Shown piece by piece: positions 24,702 to 32,853 of a DNA stretch of 64,000 nucleotides. Origin of the DNA: Lentisphaeria bacterium (GTDB taxonomy: Bacteria; Verrucomicrobiota; Lentisphaeria; Victivallales; Victivallaceae). The position numbers and the translations under genes were made by a program. The stretch covers positions 1 to 64,000 of the forward strand of contig JABLYX010000001.1 of assembly GCA_018265615.1 (NCBI GenBank), in the 5' to 3' direction. The notes below the pieces were generated by a model that was not told the origin of the DNA, made no database searches, and saw only the letters and a program-made list of their open reading frames with translations. Numbering within the stretch: position 1 is the first letter of the stretch; each line of letters opens with the position of its first letter.

Positions 24702-25388
24702 TCAATAGATGGTGTTGCCGCCTTTAATCATGTAATACCTGACATTATTGAGCGGAGGAGCAGTGAAGGGGCTGAGCAGATCGATCCGGTGCGCCTGGAC
24801 ATGGCCGTCGAAATAGAGCGCGTTGCATTTCAGGTCGTGGTACATGCTGGTCGGCCGCCCCCAGCCGGTGGTGGTGAGATAACGCTTATCGATCCGCCAG
24901 TTGCCCTGCAGGCTGCCGCCGTTGAGGCAATTCTGGCTCATGGAGTCGATCATATAGAGCTTTTCGCCCGGCTTTTTGACGAATGTGAGTGTGATGGTCT
25001 TCCGCCCTTCCCAATCGACCATATCGTTGAAGCGGGCCCGCTCGGTGATGGAGGCGTGGGTGATCTTCTCCGCCGCATCCGCCGGTTTCCCTGTGTGGTA
25101 GAAGAGGTTTTCGTTTCTGGTGTACCGGTTCAGCGCGCCGGGGTAAAAGCCTTTGATGTTGTCGCCGCTGTCGGTGTAGGTGCAGGGAGGAATCCAGGAG
25201 CCGTTGTCGTCGATGTACATGGCGGAGGCAAGCCCGAGCTGCCTGAATTTATTCATGCAGTCGCTGTTCCGCGCCTTCTCCCGCGCCCGGGTGAGCGCCG
25301 GCAGCAGCATCGCAGCCAGAATTGCGATAATTGCAATAACTACTAACAATTCGATTAGTGTGAAACAGGTGCGCTTTCGGGATTTCAT
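24702..25388 (-). CDS. Prepilin-like H-X9-DG protein
   Basis: A 228-residue protein with a type II/IV prepilin N-terminus (CFTLIELLVVIAIIAILAAM; Glu at +5) and an exact H-X9-DG motif in YHDLKCNALYFDG near residue 190. The residue before the cleavage Phe is Cys, not the canonical Gly, so processing by a standard prepilin peptidase is uncertain. The remainder is the pseudopilin-like domain common in PVC bacteria. It is sandwiched between the LacI gene (11 bp) and the glycosidase (22 bp), so it is co-regulated and probably assists export or display. AAGGAGA precedes the ATG. Confidence 0.85.
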   Translation of the reverse strand: MKSRKRTCFTLIELLVVIAIIAILAAMLLPALTRAREKARNSDCMNKFRQLGLASAMYIDDNGSWIPPCTYTDSGDNIKGFYPGALNRYTRNENLFYHTGKPADAAEKITHASITERARFNDMVDWEGRKTITLTFVKKPGEKLYMIDSMSQNCLNGGSLQGNWRIDKRYLTTTGWGRPTSMYHDLKCNALYFDGHVQAHRIDLLSPFTAPPLNNVRYYMIKGGNTIY

Positions 25389-25399
25389 TTCATTCTCCT

Positions 25400-26407
25400 T
25401 TACAAAACCGGGTTGGCAAATTTCCAATGGTCGCCGAAATAGGGGTCCGCCGCCTGGGTACGGAAGAGGCGGCCGAGCTCTTCCGCTGTGATGAATTCGA
25501 CCGGCTCGGTCTGAACCGCCGGATCCGGTTCCGGCTGCTCGATCATCGCAATGATCCGGTCAACGCGAAGCCGAACCATCTCCCGGAAATCGTAGACGAA
25601 GCCGCCCGTCACCGCGGGGTGGGCGATATAATCGTTGGGCAGCGCGTAGCAGTAGATGATCCGGGGAATTTTTGCTCCCGGGAACCGGGCCAGAAGCTTC
25701 TTCACTTTGGTACTGTCGTTGAAGAAGAGTGTGTCGTATTTGCCGCTCACGCAGCAGTTGAAAAAGCTCTCCTCCTCTCTGCCGGAGGAGACGGCGAAAT
25801 CGATCTTCAACCCGGCCGCGTCGCACGCCTGCGATGCCTCCCGGTTCCAGAATGCGTCACAGGCGAGAATCCGGGTGCAATGCTCCTTTTTCAGCTGGCG
25901 GCATGCCGTTTCGAACGCGGCGGCGAAATCGGGGATGCTGCCGTTGTATCCCGCGAGCCTGGAGTAGCACTGGAGAATCGGATATCCCCGCAGCAGCCTT
26001 TCCATCTCCGGGGTCGGCTCCAACCGGAGCTTGTAGATCACTCCGTCCACCCGGCGGTCGATCAGGTTCTGCAGGCAGCGCAGCTCCTCTTCGCGATCGT
26101 AGTGAGGCACGATGGAGGGGAGCAGCTGATAACCGTGTTTGTTGAGCTCCACCATCAGCGACTGGATATAGAAGCCGGTGTAGAAACCCGTGATATTGCC
26201 GATGACCATGCCGACCGTGCGGCTGTTTCCTTCCCGCAGTGCTTTCGCCATTGCCGAGGGGCGGTAGTTGAGTTCTCTGACCGCGCTGTCGATCCGCTCC
26301 CGCGTAGCCGGTGCGAGCCTGGCGCCGGGACGGCGGTTGAGATGCATCGAAACTAGGGATTTCGAAACCCCGGCTCGCGCGGCGATGTCGCTGATGGTTA
26401 CATGCAT
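25400..26407 (-). CDS. LacI family transcriptional regulator
   Basis: A 335-residue protein with an N-terminal HTH (VTISDIAARAGVSKSLVSMHLNRRPGARL) and hinge (LNYRPSAMAKALREGNSRTVGMV). A periplasmic-binding-protein-like effector domain follows. The start at 26407 has AAAGGAC upstream; the longer frame is not supported. It is first in its operon, so it probably regulates itself and the prepilin and glycosidase genes through the two inverted sites upstream. The effector is likely a sugar from the glycosidase substrate. Confidence 0.9.
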   Translation of the reverse strand: MHVTISDIAARAGVSKSLVSMHLNRRPGARLAPATRERIDSAVRELNYRPSAMAKALREGNSRTVGMVIGNITGFYTGFYIQSLMVELNKHGYQLLPSIVPHYDREEELRCLQNLIDRRVDGVIYKLRLEPTPEMERLLRGYPILQCYSRLAGYNGSIPDFAAAFETACRQLKKEHCTRILACDAFWNREASQACDAAGLKIDFAVSSGREEESFFNCCVSGKYDTLFFNDSTKVKKLLARFPGAKIPRIIYCYALPNDYIAHPAVTGGFVYDFREMVRLRVDRIIAMIEQPEPDPAVQTEPVEFITAEELGRLFRTQAADPYFGDHWKFANPVL

Positions 26408-26440
26408 CGGAAAGTCCTTTAAATCTTGTTTTCGGTTATT

Positions 26441-26455
26441 GATAAATCGGTTCAG
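26441..26455 (-). promoter_or_regulatory. Operator-like site, proximal copy
   Basis: Minus strand CTGAACCGATTTATC, one mismatch from the copy at 26496-26510 in the opposite orientation. The core centres on CG, as LacI-family operators do. It sits in the leader, 34 nt before the ATG. Confidence 0.45.
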
Positions 26456-26495
26456 CAATCGGGGCAAAAAAATAAATGCTCCTTGAAATTGTGCG

Positions 26496-26510
26496 CTGAA
26501 TCGATTTATC
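26496..26510 (+). promoter_or_regulatory. Operator-like site at the promoter start region
   Basis: Plus strand CTGAATCGATTTATC with the perfect 8-bp palindrome AATCGATT. It lies directly downstream of the -10 of the LacI promoter. The centre is 55 bp, about five helical turns, from its inverted partner. Confidence 0.5.
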
Positions 26511-26511
26511 G

Positions 26512-26539
26512 TTTATATTATGTTATAATTTCCCGTCAA
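26512..26539 (-). promoter_or_regulatory. Promoter of the LacI-prepilin-glycosidase operon
   Basis: Minus strand TTGACG (26539-26534), 16-nt spacer, TATAAA (26517-26512). The start would fall near 26505, inside the operator-like site. Confidence 0.6.
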
Positions 26540-26725
26540 AAGCAAGAGCGGATTCAAAGAAAAAACATTTTTTTTGTAATTGGGAATTGAAAAAGTAAAT
26601 GCCCCCTGAATCCAACCTCTTGCATTTAGTCTGCCAGAGAAAGGGGGGGCGCATTTATCATGGCGTGCTTCACGATCGAGGCGTCAGAATAGAATTCATA
26701 GCATGCTCTGAGTCATGGGGAAAAA

Positions 26726-26800
26726 TGGTAGCGGGGGGGGGAATCGAACCACCGACCTTCAGGTTATGAGCCTGACGAGCTGCCACTGCTCTACCCCGCG
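26726..26800 (-). tRNA. Initiator tRNA-Met (CAT)
   Basis: The reverse complement folds as a cloverleaf with anticodon CAT in the loop CTCATAA and an encoded CCA end. Initiator features are the unpaired position 1-72 (C and T) and the A11:T24 pair in the D stem. Not canonical: the anticodon stem has AGG:CCT in place of GGG:CCC, and a T51-C63 mismatch lies in the T stem inside a run of nine C. It is the second tRNA of a pair behind tRNA-His. Confidence 0.8.
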
Positions 26801-26807
26801 CCGTAAA

Positions 26808-26885
26808 TGGGGTGGTAGACCGGACTTGAACCGGCGACCTCCTGGGCCACAACCAGGCGCTCTAACCAACTGAGCTACAACCACC
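26808..26885 (-). tRNA. tRNA-His (GTG)
   Basis: Cloverleaf with anticodon loop TTGTGGC, anticodon GTG. A G sits at position -1 opposite C73, the histidine identity element, and CCA is encoded. A T6-T67 mismatch is present in the acceptor stem. It is transcribed leftwards with tRNA-Met 7 bp downstream. Confidence 0.9.
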
Positions 26886-26904
26886 ATCTGGATTACAGTT
26901 TTCT

Positions 26905-26932
26905 AATATATTCCGGATTTCGGCAAAGTCAA
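26905..26932 (-). promoter_or_regulatory. Promoter of the tRNA-His/tRNA-Met pair
   Basis: Minus strand TTGACT (26932-26927), 16-nt spacer, TATATT (26910-26905), about 20 bp ahead of the tRNA-His 5' end. Confidence 0.65.
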
Positions 26933-27073
26933 GCTCAAATCCGCATTTTTCCGGGAAGTTTTTATGTTTTTTTCAGCCGAAAATATGCTTTACGGCGCTT
27001 TTTTGTGGATTTTTGTGCGGGAAAGTCTATATTACATGGAATTCCAATTGAACAAAGGTTAACCTGCTTTATC

Positions 27074-28129
27074 ATGAAATTCTACACATCGGTGCGGGAA
27101 GCGTTCGAGGCGATCGGGGCGGAGTGTCCGTCGGAGCTGATTCGCGTGGAGTCGCGTTTTCCCGTTTACATCAATGACTACTACCTGAAGCTCATCGAGC
27201 CGGCGGAGTGGCGGAGCGACCCCATCGCCCGCCAGGCGCTGCCCGACCCCGCGGAGCTGGCCGATGAATCCTCCAGCTTCGACCCGCTCGCCGAAGAGGA
27301 GCAGATGGCTGCCCCCCGGCTGATTCACCGGTTCGCCGACCGCGTTGTGCTGCTTGCGACCGGGCGGTGTGCGATGCGCTGCCGCTTCTGCTTCCGCAAG
27401 CGCGCCTGGACAACGGGGATGGAGCTTGACGACATCTCCGACGCCGAGCTCGACGAGGCTTGCGGCTATCTGCGCCGGACTCCGGCCGTTCGCGAGGTGC
27501 TGATCTCCGGCGGAGATCCGCTGATGCTGCCGGCCGGGCGCTTCCGCCGGATCGTCGATGCAATCGCCGGGGTGGAGTCGATCGAGATCATCCGCATCGC
27601 AACCCGGGTCCCGGCGGTCTGGCCGCAGCGGATCGACGCGGAGCTCTGCGATTATCTGCGGCAAGTGCCCGGGCTCTGGGTCGCGACGCATTTCAACCAT
27701 CCGCGCGAGCTCTCCGGCGAAGCGCGGGAGGCGTGTTCCAGATTGGTCTCCTCCGGCGTTCCGGTCATCAATCAGACGGTGCTGCTGAAGGGGGTCAACG
27801 ACGATGCGGAGGTGCTCGAACAGCTGTTCCGCAAGCTCGTCTCGATGCGGGTCAAACCGCACTATCTTTTCCATGTCGACCCCGTGCGCGGCGTGCGCCA
27901 TTTTGCGACCGGAATCGAAAAGGGGCTTGAGATCCTGCGCGTCTTTCGCCCGCGCCTCTCGTCGCTCGCGGTTCCGACCTTCGCGATTGACCTGCCGGAG
28001 GGGGGAGGCAAGGTCGCGCTGCAGCCGGATTACACGGCGGAGGAGGGCTGTTTCTGGGATATCCATGAGAAAAAGCGCATCAAATATGAAACCCGCCTTT
28101 GCAAAGAGGCGGATCCGGAGATATATTAA
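27074..28129 (+). CDS. KamA-type radical SAM enzyme (lysine aminomutase family)
   Basis: A 351-residue enzyme. CAMRCRFCFRKR near residue 100 is the radical-SAM cluster motif (CX3CX2C), followed by LISGGDPLML. HVDPVRGVRHFATGIEKGLE and TFAIDLPEGGGKVAL keep the Asp residues that hold the lysine amino group in lysine 2,3-aminomutase. It is shorter than clostridial KamA and close to the EpmB length, so it may beta-lysylate EF-P or make beta-lysine. No epmA or efp is adjacent, so the role is open. The start lacks a good Shine-Dalgarno but begins at the conserved N-terminus. Confidence 0.8.
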   Translation: MKFYTSVREAFEAIGAECPSELIRVESRFPVYINDYYLKLIEPAEWRSDPIARQALPDPAELADESSSFDPLAEEEQMAAPRLIHRFADRVVLLATGRCAMRCRFCFRKRAWTTGMELDDISDAELDEACGYLRRTPAVREVLISGGDPLMLPAGRFRRIVDAIAGVESIEIIRIATRVPAVWPQRIDAELCDYLRQVPGLWVATHFNHPRELSGEAREACSRLVSSGVPVINQTVLLKGVNDDAEVLEQLFRKLVSMRVKPHYLFHVDPVRGVRHFATGIEKGLEILRVFRPRLSSLAVPTFAIDLPEGGGKVALQPDYTAEEGCFWDIHEKKRIKYETRLCKEADPEIY

Positions 28130-28298
28130 ATCTTTTGCCGGGAGTTCCGGCAGATGGAACGCCCCGTCACTTAAGATTGATTGCCGACTCGGACGGGGCC
28201 GGATGACAACTGATTTGCTTGTGTGCGCACCACAGGGTGCTTCCCGCCGTATGCATCGAAGTTGTAACATTTTACAGTAGACGGCACGAAAGGCATCC

Positions 28299-30203
28299 AT
28301 GAGCGATCTTGACAATTTCCGTATCCTCGGCGTCTCCGACGCGACGCTGGAAGCGCTGCGCGCGAAGGGGTTCGAGGCCCCGTCCCCGATTCAGGAGCTG
28401 ACCATCCCGAAGCTGATTTCGGGTGAGTGCGACCTGATCGGGCAGGCGCAGACCGGAACCGGCAAAACCGCCGCGTTCGGAATCCCGATCATCGAGCTGG
28501 GCGAGCCGGGCCTCAAGAAGCCGCAGGCGCTGGTGCTGGCCCCGACCCGCGAGCTGTCGATCCAGATCGCGGAGGAGCTGAACTCCCTGAAAGGGGAGAG
28601 CAGACTGCGCATCGCGCCGTTTTACGGCGGGCAGGCGATTGAAATCCAGCTGCAGCGGCTGCGCGACGGAATCGACGTCGTGATCGGCACGCCGGGACGC
28701 ATCCTCGACCTCATGCGGCGCGGCAAGCTCGATTTCTCGGCGCTCCGGTTCGCGGTGCTCGACGAGGCGGACGAGATGCTCGACATGGGCTTTATCGAGG
28801 AGATCGAGGCGATCTTGGCGGAGACCACTCCCGACAAGCGCATGCTGATGTTTTCCGCAACCATGCCGCCCGAGATCCTGAAAATCGCGGAGCGGTTCAT
28901 GCGCGACTTCGAGGTGATCCGCACCGAGAGCAAGCAGCTCAGCACCGATCTGACCGAGCAGATCTATTTCGAGGTTCGGCGCGAGGACAAATTCGAGGCG
29001 CTTTCCCGGATTCTCGACATCGAGGAAGACATTTACGCACTCGTTTTCTGCCGCACCCGCAACGATGTGGATGAGCTTGTCGAAAAGCTCAAGGTGCGCG
29101 GGCACCGGGTCGAGGCGCTGCATGGCGATATCGCGCAGGCGATGCGCACGAAAGTCATCAATCAGTTCAAAACGAAGAAGTTCAAGATCCTGATCGCCAC
29201 CGACGTTGCGGCGCGCGGCATCGATGTGAACGATCTTACGCATGTCATCAACTATTCGATGCCGCAGGGAACCGACACTTATGTGCACCGCATCGGCCGC
29301 ACCGGCCGCGCCGGCAAGACCGGAACCGCGATCACGTTTGTGACTCCGGCCGAGTATCGCCGGCTGACGATGATTCAGCGCGAGGCGAAGACGCACATCG
29401 AGAAGAAGGAGCTTCCGCAGGGCAGGGATGTCGTCGAACAGAAGAAGCAGCGCTTTGCGGAGCTTGTCACCGAAGCGATCGAAGGCGGGATGCATAATGA
29501 GTATATGAGTTTCGCCGAAGAGCTTATGACGCTCGGGGGGCATCCGGCCGAGGTCATGGCCGCTGTGCTTCAGCTCCGCTTCAAGGATGAGCTCCTGCCG
29601 GAGAACTATCGCGATTTCGGCCCGAAGAAGTGCGACCGCCGTTCGTGGGAGAGCATGCCGGACGATCACGGCGCCACCCGCCTTTATATCGGTATCGGAA
29701 AGCTCGACGGCTACGGCGCCGTGAAAATGCTCGACCTCCTGTGGGAGAAGGCGCGGCTCAAGAAGTACCGCGTCGGCAAGATCGACTGCTTCGATCATTT
29801 CAGCTTTGTGAATGTCGATTTTGAGGCGGCGGAGCAGGTGATTGACGCATTCCGGCGCGGCGGTCCGAAGGTCCAGCTCGCTTCCGAACGTCCAGAAGAC
29901 GGGGCGAAGAGCGCAGAGCGTCCGGAGCGCCCGGCTCCGAAAACGGAGCGTTCCGAGCGCGCCGAACGTTCCGAGCGCCCGGAACGCCCGGCGCGTCCGA
30001 TGCGTGAGCGCGGGGCTGCGAAACCGGAGTACCGTGAAAAGACCCCGGCCGACAGGGCCGCTCGACCGGAGAAGGCTCCGGCCGATGGACCGCGCAAGCC
30101 GAAGACCTCCCCGGCGGAGAAGAAGCGGCGGCTGCAGAACTGGGTCGAGAAGATCTCCGCCGACATCGAGCTCAAAGAGAAGAAGTCGAAGAAGAAGAAA
30201 TAG
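28299..30203 (+). CDS. DEAD-box RNA helicase, DeaD/CsdA type
   Basis: A 634-residue protein with Q motif (GFEAPSPIQE), AQTGTGKT, PTREL, TPGR, VLDEADEM, SAT and HRIGRTGRAG in order. A DbpA-like RNA-binding domain follows near residue 465 (TRLYIGIGKLDGYGAVKMLDLL). The tail from about 525 is low-complexity, built of repeated ERPER/SERAERSERP units, and ends in a Lys-rich stretch. It likely unwinds structured RNA in ribosome assembly and mRNA turnover. The 170 bp upstream hold no gene; a long leader would fit cold-shock control but I see no specific element. Confidence 0.93.
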   Translation: MSDLDNFRILGVSDATLEALRAKGFEAPSPIQELTIPKLISGECDLIGQAQTGTGKTAAFGIPIIELGEPGLKKPQALVLAPTRELSIQIAEELNSLKGESRLRIAPFYGGQAIEIQLQRLRDGIDVVIGTPGRILDLMRRGKLDFSALRFAVLDEADEMLDMGFIEEIEAILAETTPDKRMLMFSATMPPEILKIAERFMRDFEVIRTESKQLSTDLTEQIYFEVRREDKFEALSRILDIEEDIYALVFCRTRNDVDELVEKLKVRGHRVEALHGDIAQAMRTKVINQFKTKKFKILIATDVAARGIDVNDLTHVINYSMPQGTDTYVHRIGRTGRAGKTGTAITFVTPAEYRRLTMIQREAKTHIEKKELPQGRDVVEQKKQRFAELVTEAIEGGMHNEYMSFAEELMTLGGHPAEVMAAVLQLRFKDELLPENYRDFGPKKCDRRSWESMPDDHGATRLYIGIGKLDGYGAVKMLDLLWEKARLKKYRVGKIDCFDHFSFVNVDFEAAEQVIDAFRRGGPKVQLASERPEDGAKSAERPERPAPKTERSERAERSERPERPARPMRERGAAKPEYREKTPADRAARPEKAPADGPRKPKTSPAEKKRRLQNWVEKISADIELKEKKSKKKK

Positions 30204-30250
30204 TTGTATTTCTTCTTTCCGGCTGTATGGTATGGGGAAAGGAAACCCAT

Positions 30251-31189
30251 ATGCGTCCGCTTGGAAAAGGATTGTTCTGGGCCGCGGTCAGCGTTCTCGC
30301 ATGGGGAACGCTGTTTCCGGTCGGCCGGCTGCTGATCGGGGAGGGGAGAATCGACCCCGTCTCGCTCGGCATGTTCCGTTTCGGCATTGCCGGGGCCGTG
30401 ATGCTGACATGCGGCTGCGCGGTGAAAGGGGGGCGTCCGATGCTTCCCCGTACGGGGCGCGACTGGCTTGAGCTCGGTCTGCTCGGTTTTGTCGGAGCGG
30501 GGCTTATGAGCCTCTTTCTTTTTGTCGCGCAGCGGACCGTCGCCTCGATCAACGCCTCGATGCTCGACGCGCTTGCCCCTTTGCTCATCTTTCTCATCAC
30601 GATTGCTGCCGGGAGGCGTTTCCGTGTTGTCCAGACGGCCGGGTTCCTGGTCGGATTCACCGGCTGTCTGCTCGTGCTGCGTGTATTGGACGGCGGCGGG
30701 TTTCACATCGACTCCCTGCAGCCCGGCGACCTCCTGATTCTGTGCGGCGCGTTCTGCTGGGCGCTTTACACGGTTTTTGCGCGCGGCATCGTGAAACGGC
30801 TCGGCGGCTATCGGGTCACGGCCTGGAGCGTGCTTTTCGGCGCGCTGCTGCTGGGCGGGATCCGGCTCTGCACACAGGGAGCGGTGACACCGCAGGACTG
30901 GAACACGTGGGGGCTCGTCATTTATACGGCACTGGTTCCCTCTGCGCTGGCTTTTCTCGGCTGGAACCAGGCGCAGAAATACATTTCGCTCGGGCTGCTG
31001 GCGCTCATGGGATACCTGATCCCGCTCGCGTCGGCCCTGGTTGCGTGGTTCCTGATCGGAGAGACGCTGACGCCGTGGCAGGCTGCGGGCGCCGTGATTG
31101 TGACCGGAGCCGTGCTGACCGAGCCGGAGGTCGCCGCCTTCTGCGCGGCGCAGGCGGCAAAATGGAAACCGAAGCGGGTGGAATCATGA
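30251..31189 (+). CDS. EamA/DMT superfamily transporter
   Basis: A 312-residue membrane protein with ten hydrophobic helices and two EamA repeats. The first starts AAVSVLAWGTLFPVGRLLIG, the second LLILCGAFCWALYTVFARGI. It probably exports amino acids or nucleotide-type metabolites. ATG 30251 has GGGGAAAGGAAA upstream. Its stop overlaps the rarA ATG (ATGA), so the two are co-transcribed although functionally unrelated. Confidence 0.85.
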   Translation: MRPLGKGLFWAAVSVLAWGTLFPVGRLLIGEGRIDPVSLGMFRFGIAGAVMLTCGCAVKGGRPMLPRTGRDWLELGLLGFVGAGLMSLFLFVAQRTVASINASMLDALAPLLIFLITIAAGRRFRVVQTAGFLVGFTGCLLVLRVLDGGGFHIDSLQPGDLLILCGAFCWALYTVFARGIVKRLGGYRVTAWSVLFGALLLGGIRLCTQGAVTPQDWNTWGLVIYTALVPSALAFLGWNQAQKYISLGLLALMGYLIPLASALVAWFLIGETLTPWQAAGAVIVTGAVLTEPEVAAFCAAQAAKWKPKRVES

Positions 31190-32499
31190 ACGGCATGGAA
31201 GAAGAGAGTCTGTTTTCCTCAAACGTCTCAAGGCCGCTGGCCGACCGGCTGCGTCCGCAGTCGCTGGATGAGATCGTCGGGCAGGAGCATCTGCTTGGCG
31301 AAGGCGCTCCGCTCCGCCGCATGATCGACTCGGGGCGGCTCGCGAGCTTCATCCTCTGGGGACCGCCGGGGTGCGGCAAGACCACGCTGGCCCGGATCAT
31401 GGCAACCCGGACGAAGCTGCATTTCGTCGCGCTTTCGGCGGTGTTCTCCGGCATTGCAGACTTGCGCAAAGCGTTCGATGAGGCAAAGAAGCGGCGCGCA
31501 TACGGGGAGGGAACGCTGCTTTTCATCGACGAGATACACCGTTTCAACCGGGCGCAGCAGGACGGCTTTCTGCCCTATGTGGAGAACGGTACGGTCGTGC
31601 TGGTCGGCGCGACGACGGAGAATCCGTCGTTCGAACTGAACAGCGCGCTGCTTTCCCGCTGCAAGGTGTTCATCCTGAGAGCGCTCGACGCGGATGCCCT
31701 CGGCCGGATCATCGCACGGGCGGAAAGCCTGCTTGAGCGTCCGCTGCCGGTCACGCCGGAGGCGCGCGCAAGCCTTATCGAGCTTGCGGACGGCGACGGC
31801 CGCTACCTCATCAATCTGCTCGAAAGCGTCTATGACCTTGCTCCGGCCGGGGAGACGCTCGATTCGGCGTCGCTGCTGAAGCTCGTGCAGCAGCGCGCCC
31901 CGGTCTACGACAAGGACCGCGAGGGACATTACAACCTCATCAGCGCGGTTCATAAAAGCCTGCGCGGCTCCGACACCGACGCGGCGCTCTACTGGGCGGC
32001 GCGGATGCTCGAAGGCGGCGAGGACCCGCTCTATCTGCTGCGGCGGCTGACCCGGTTCGCCATGGAGGACGTGAGTCTGGCGGATCCGCAGGCGCTGCCG
32101 ATGGCGCTCGCGGCGTGGGATGCGTATGAACGGCTCGGCTCCCCGGAAGGCGATCTCGCGATCGCGGAGCTCGTCATCTACCTCGGCAGCGCACCGAAGT
32201 CGAACAGCGCCTATGCGGCGTGGGGCAGGGCGCAGAAGGCCGCGAAAACTTACGGCTCCCTGATGCCGCCGCCGCATATCCTGAATGCGCCGACGAAGCT
32301 CATGGAGGAGGCCGGTTACGGCAAAGGCTATGTCTACGACCACGATACGGCGGATGGCTTCTCGGGGCAGAACTACTTCCCGGAGAAGATGGACCGCCAG
32401 AAATTCTACGACCCGCCCGAGCGCGGTTTCGAGCGGGAGATACGCCGTCGTCTCGCCTACTGGGAGCGGCTGCGCCGTGAAAAGGAGGCGGAGGGTTGA
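31186..32499 (+). CDS. rarA: Replication-associated recombination protein A (MgsA/WRNIP1 family AAA+ ATPase)
   Basis: A 437-residue AAA+ ATPase. PLADRLRPQSLDEIVGQEHLLG opens the domain; Walker A is GPPGCGKTT, Walker B LLFIDEIHRFNRAQQD, sensor 1 GATTENPSFELNSALLSRC. The C-terminal tetramerisation part holds LMPPPHILNAPTKLMEEAGYGKGYVYDHD, diagnostic of RarA. It acts at stalled replication forks. The gene's end carries an AAAGGAGG sequence that could serve the next, broken gene. Confidence 0.95.
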   Translation: MNGMEEESLFSSNVSRPLADRLRPQSLDEIVGQEHLLGEGAPLRRMIDSGRLASFILWGPPGCGKTTLARIMATRTKLHFVALSAVFSGIADLRKAFDEAKKRRAYGEGTLLFIDEIHRFNRAQQDGFLPYVENGTVVLVGATTENPSFELNSALLSRCKVFILRALDADALGRIIARAESLLERPLPVTPEARASLIELADGDGRYLINLLESVYDLAPAGETLDSASLLKLVQQRAPVYDKDREGHYNLISAVHKSLRGSDTDAALYWAARMLEGGEDPLYLLRRLTRFAMEDVSLADPQALPMALAAWDAYERLGSPEGDLAIAELVIYLGSAPKSNSAYAAWGRAQKAAKTYGSLMPPPHILNAPTKLMEEAGYGKGYVYDHDTADGFSGQNYFPEKMDRQKFYDPPERGFEREIRRRLAYWERLRREKEAEG

Positions 32500-32801
32500 G
32501 TGGCGGCGTGTCTGTGCGGCGGCGTGGATCACCGCCGGAATCTGCTGCATGGCAATCACTTTCTGGAATATCCATGCGGCCTGCTTCACATCGCTTTACG
32601 TCACCGGCGTTCCCGACCGCAACTTCATTGTGACCGTCTCGGACCATATCATGGGGGGGCGGATACGCTGTGCTTTTCTGCCTCGGTTCCCGGCGCCTGG
32701 GGCCGGATCTCATGCATGCGCTCTGGAGAATGCTGCATCTGGCGCTTGTGTTCGGCTTCGCGTGGATATTTTTCCGCCGGAGGGGCCGTCCCGACGGTTG
32801 A
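32477..32801 (+). pseudogene. Small two-helix membrane protein, frameshifted at a G7 tract
   Basis: From a GTG at 32477 one frame reads a basic start, a transmembrane segment (AAAWITAGICCMAITFW) and ends in VSDHIMGG. The next frame then continues YAVLFCLGSRRLGPD, a second transmembrane segment (LALVFGFAWIFF) and a basic end RRRGRPDG with a stop at 32799-32801. The switch falls on a run of seven G at 32654-32660; removing one G joins the halves into about 108 residues. It overlaps the end of rarA. Pseudogene, slippage-tolerant gene and sequencing error are all possible. No family recognised. Confidence 0.5.
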
Positions 32802-32826
32802 ATAATCGGGCTTCCGGGCCTATATT
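32798..32826 (+). promoter_or_regulatory. Promoter for the DjlA-like gene
   Basis: TTGAAT (32798-32803), 17-nt spacer, TATATT (32821-32826). A start near 32833 leaves a 21-nt leader that contains AAGGAG. Confidence 0.55.
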
Positions 32827-32853
32827 ATCCGGATCAGAAGGAGTCGGAATCAT

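Noticed and set aside
30742..31185. Upstream extension of the rarA frame
   Set aside because: This part is an out-of-frame reading of the EamA transporter. rarA homology starts at the ATG at 31186.
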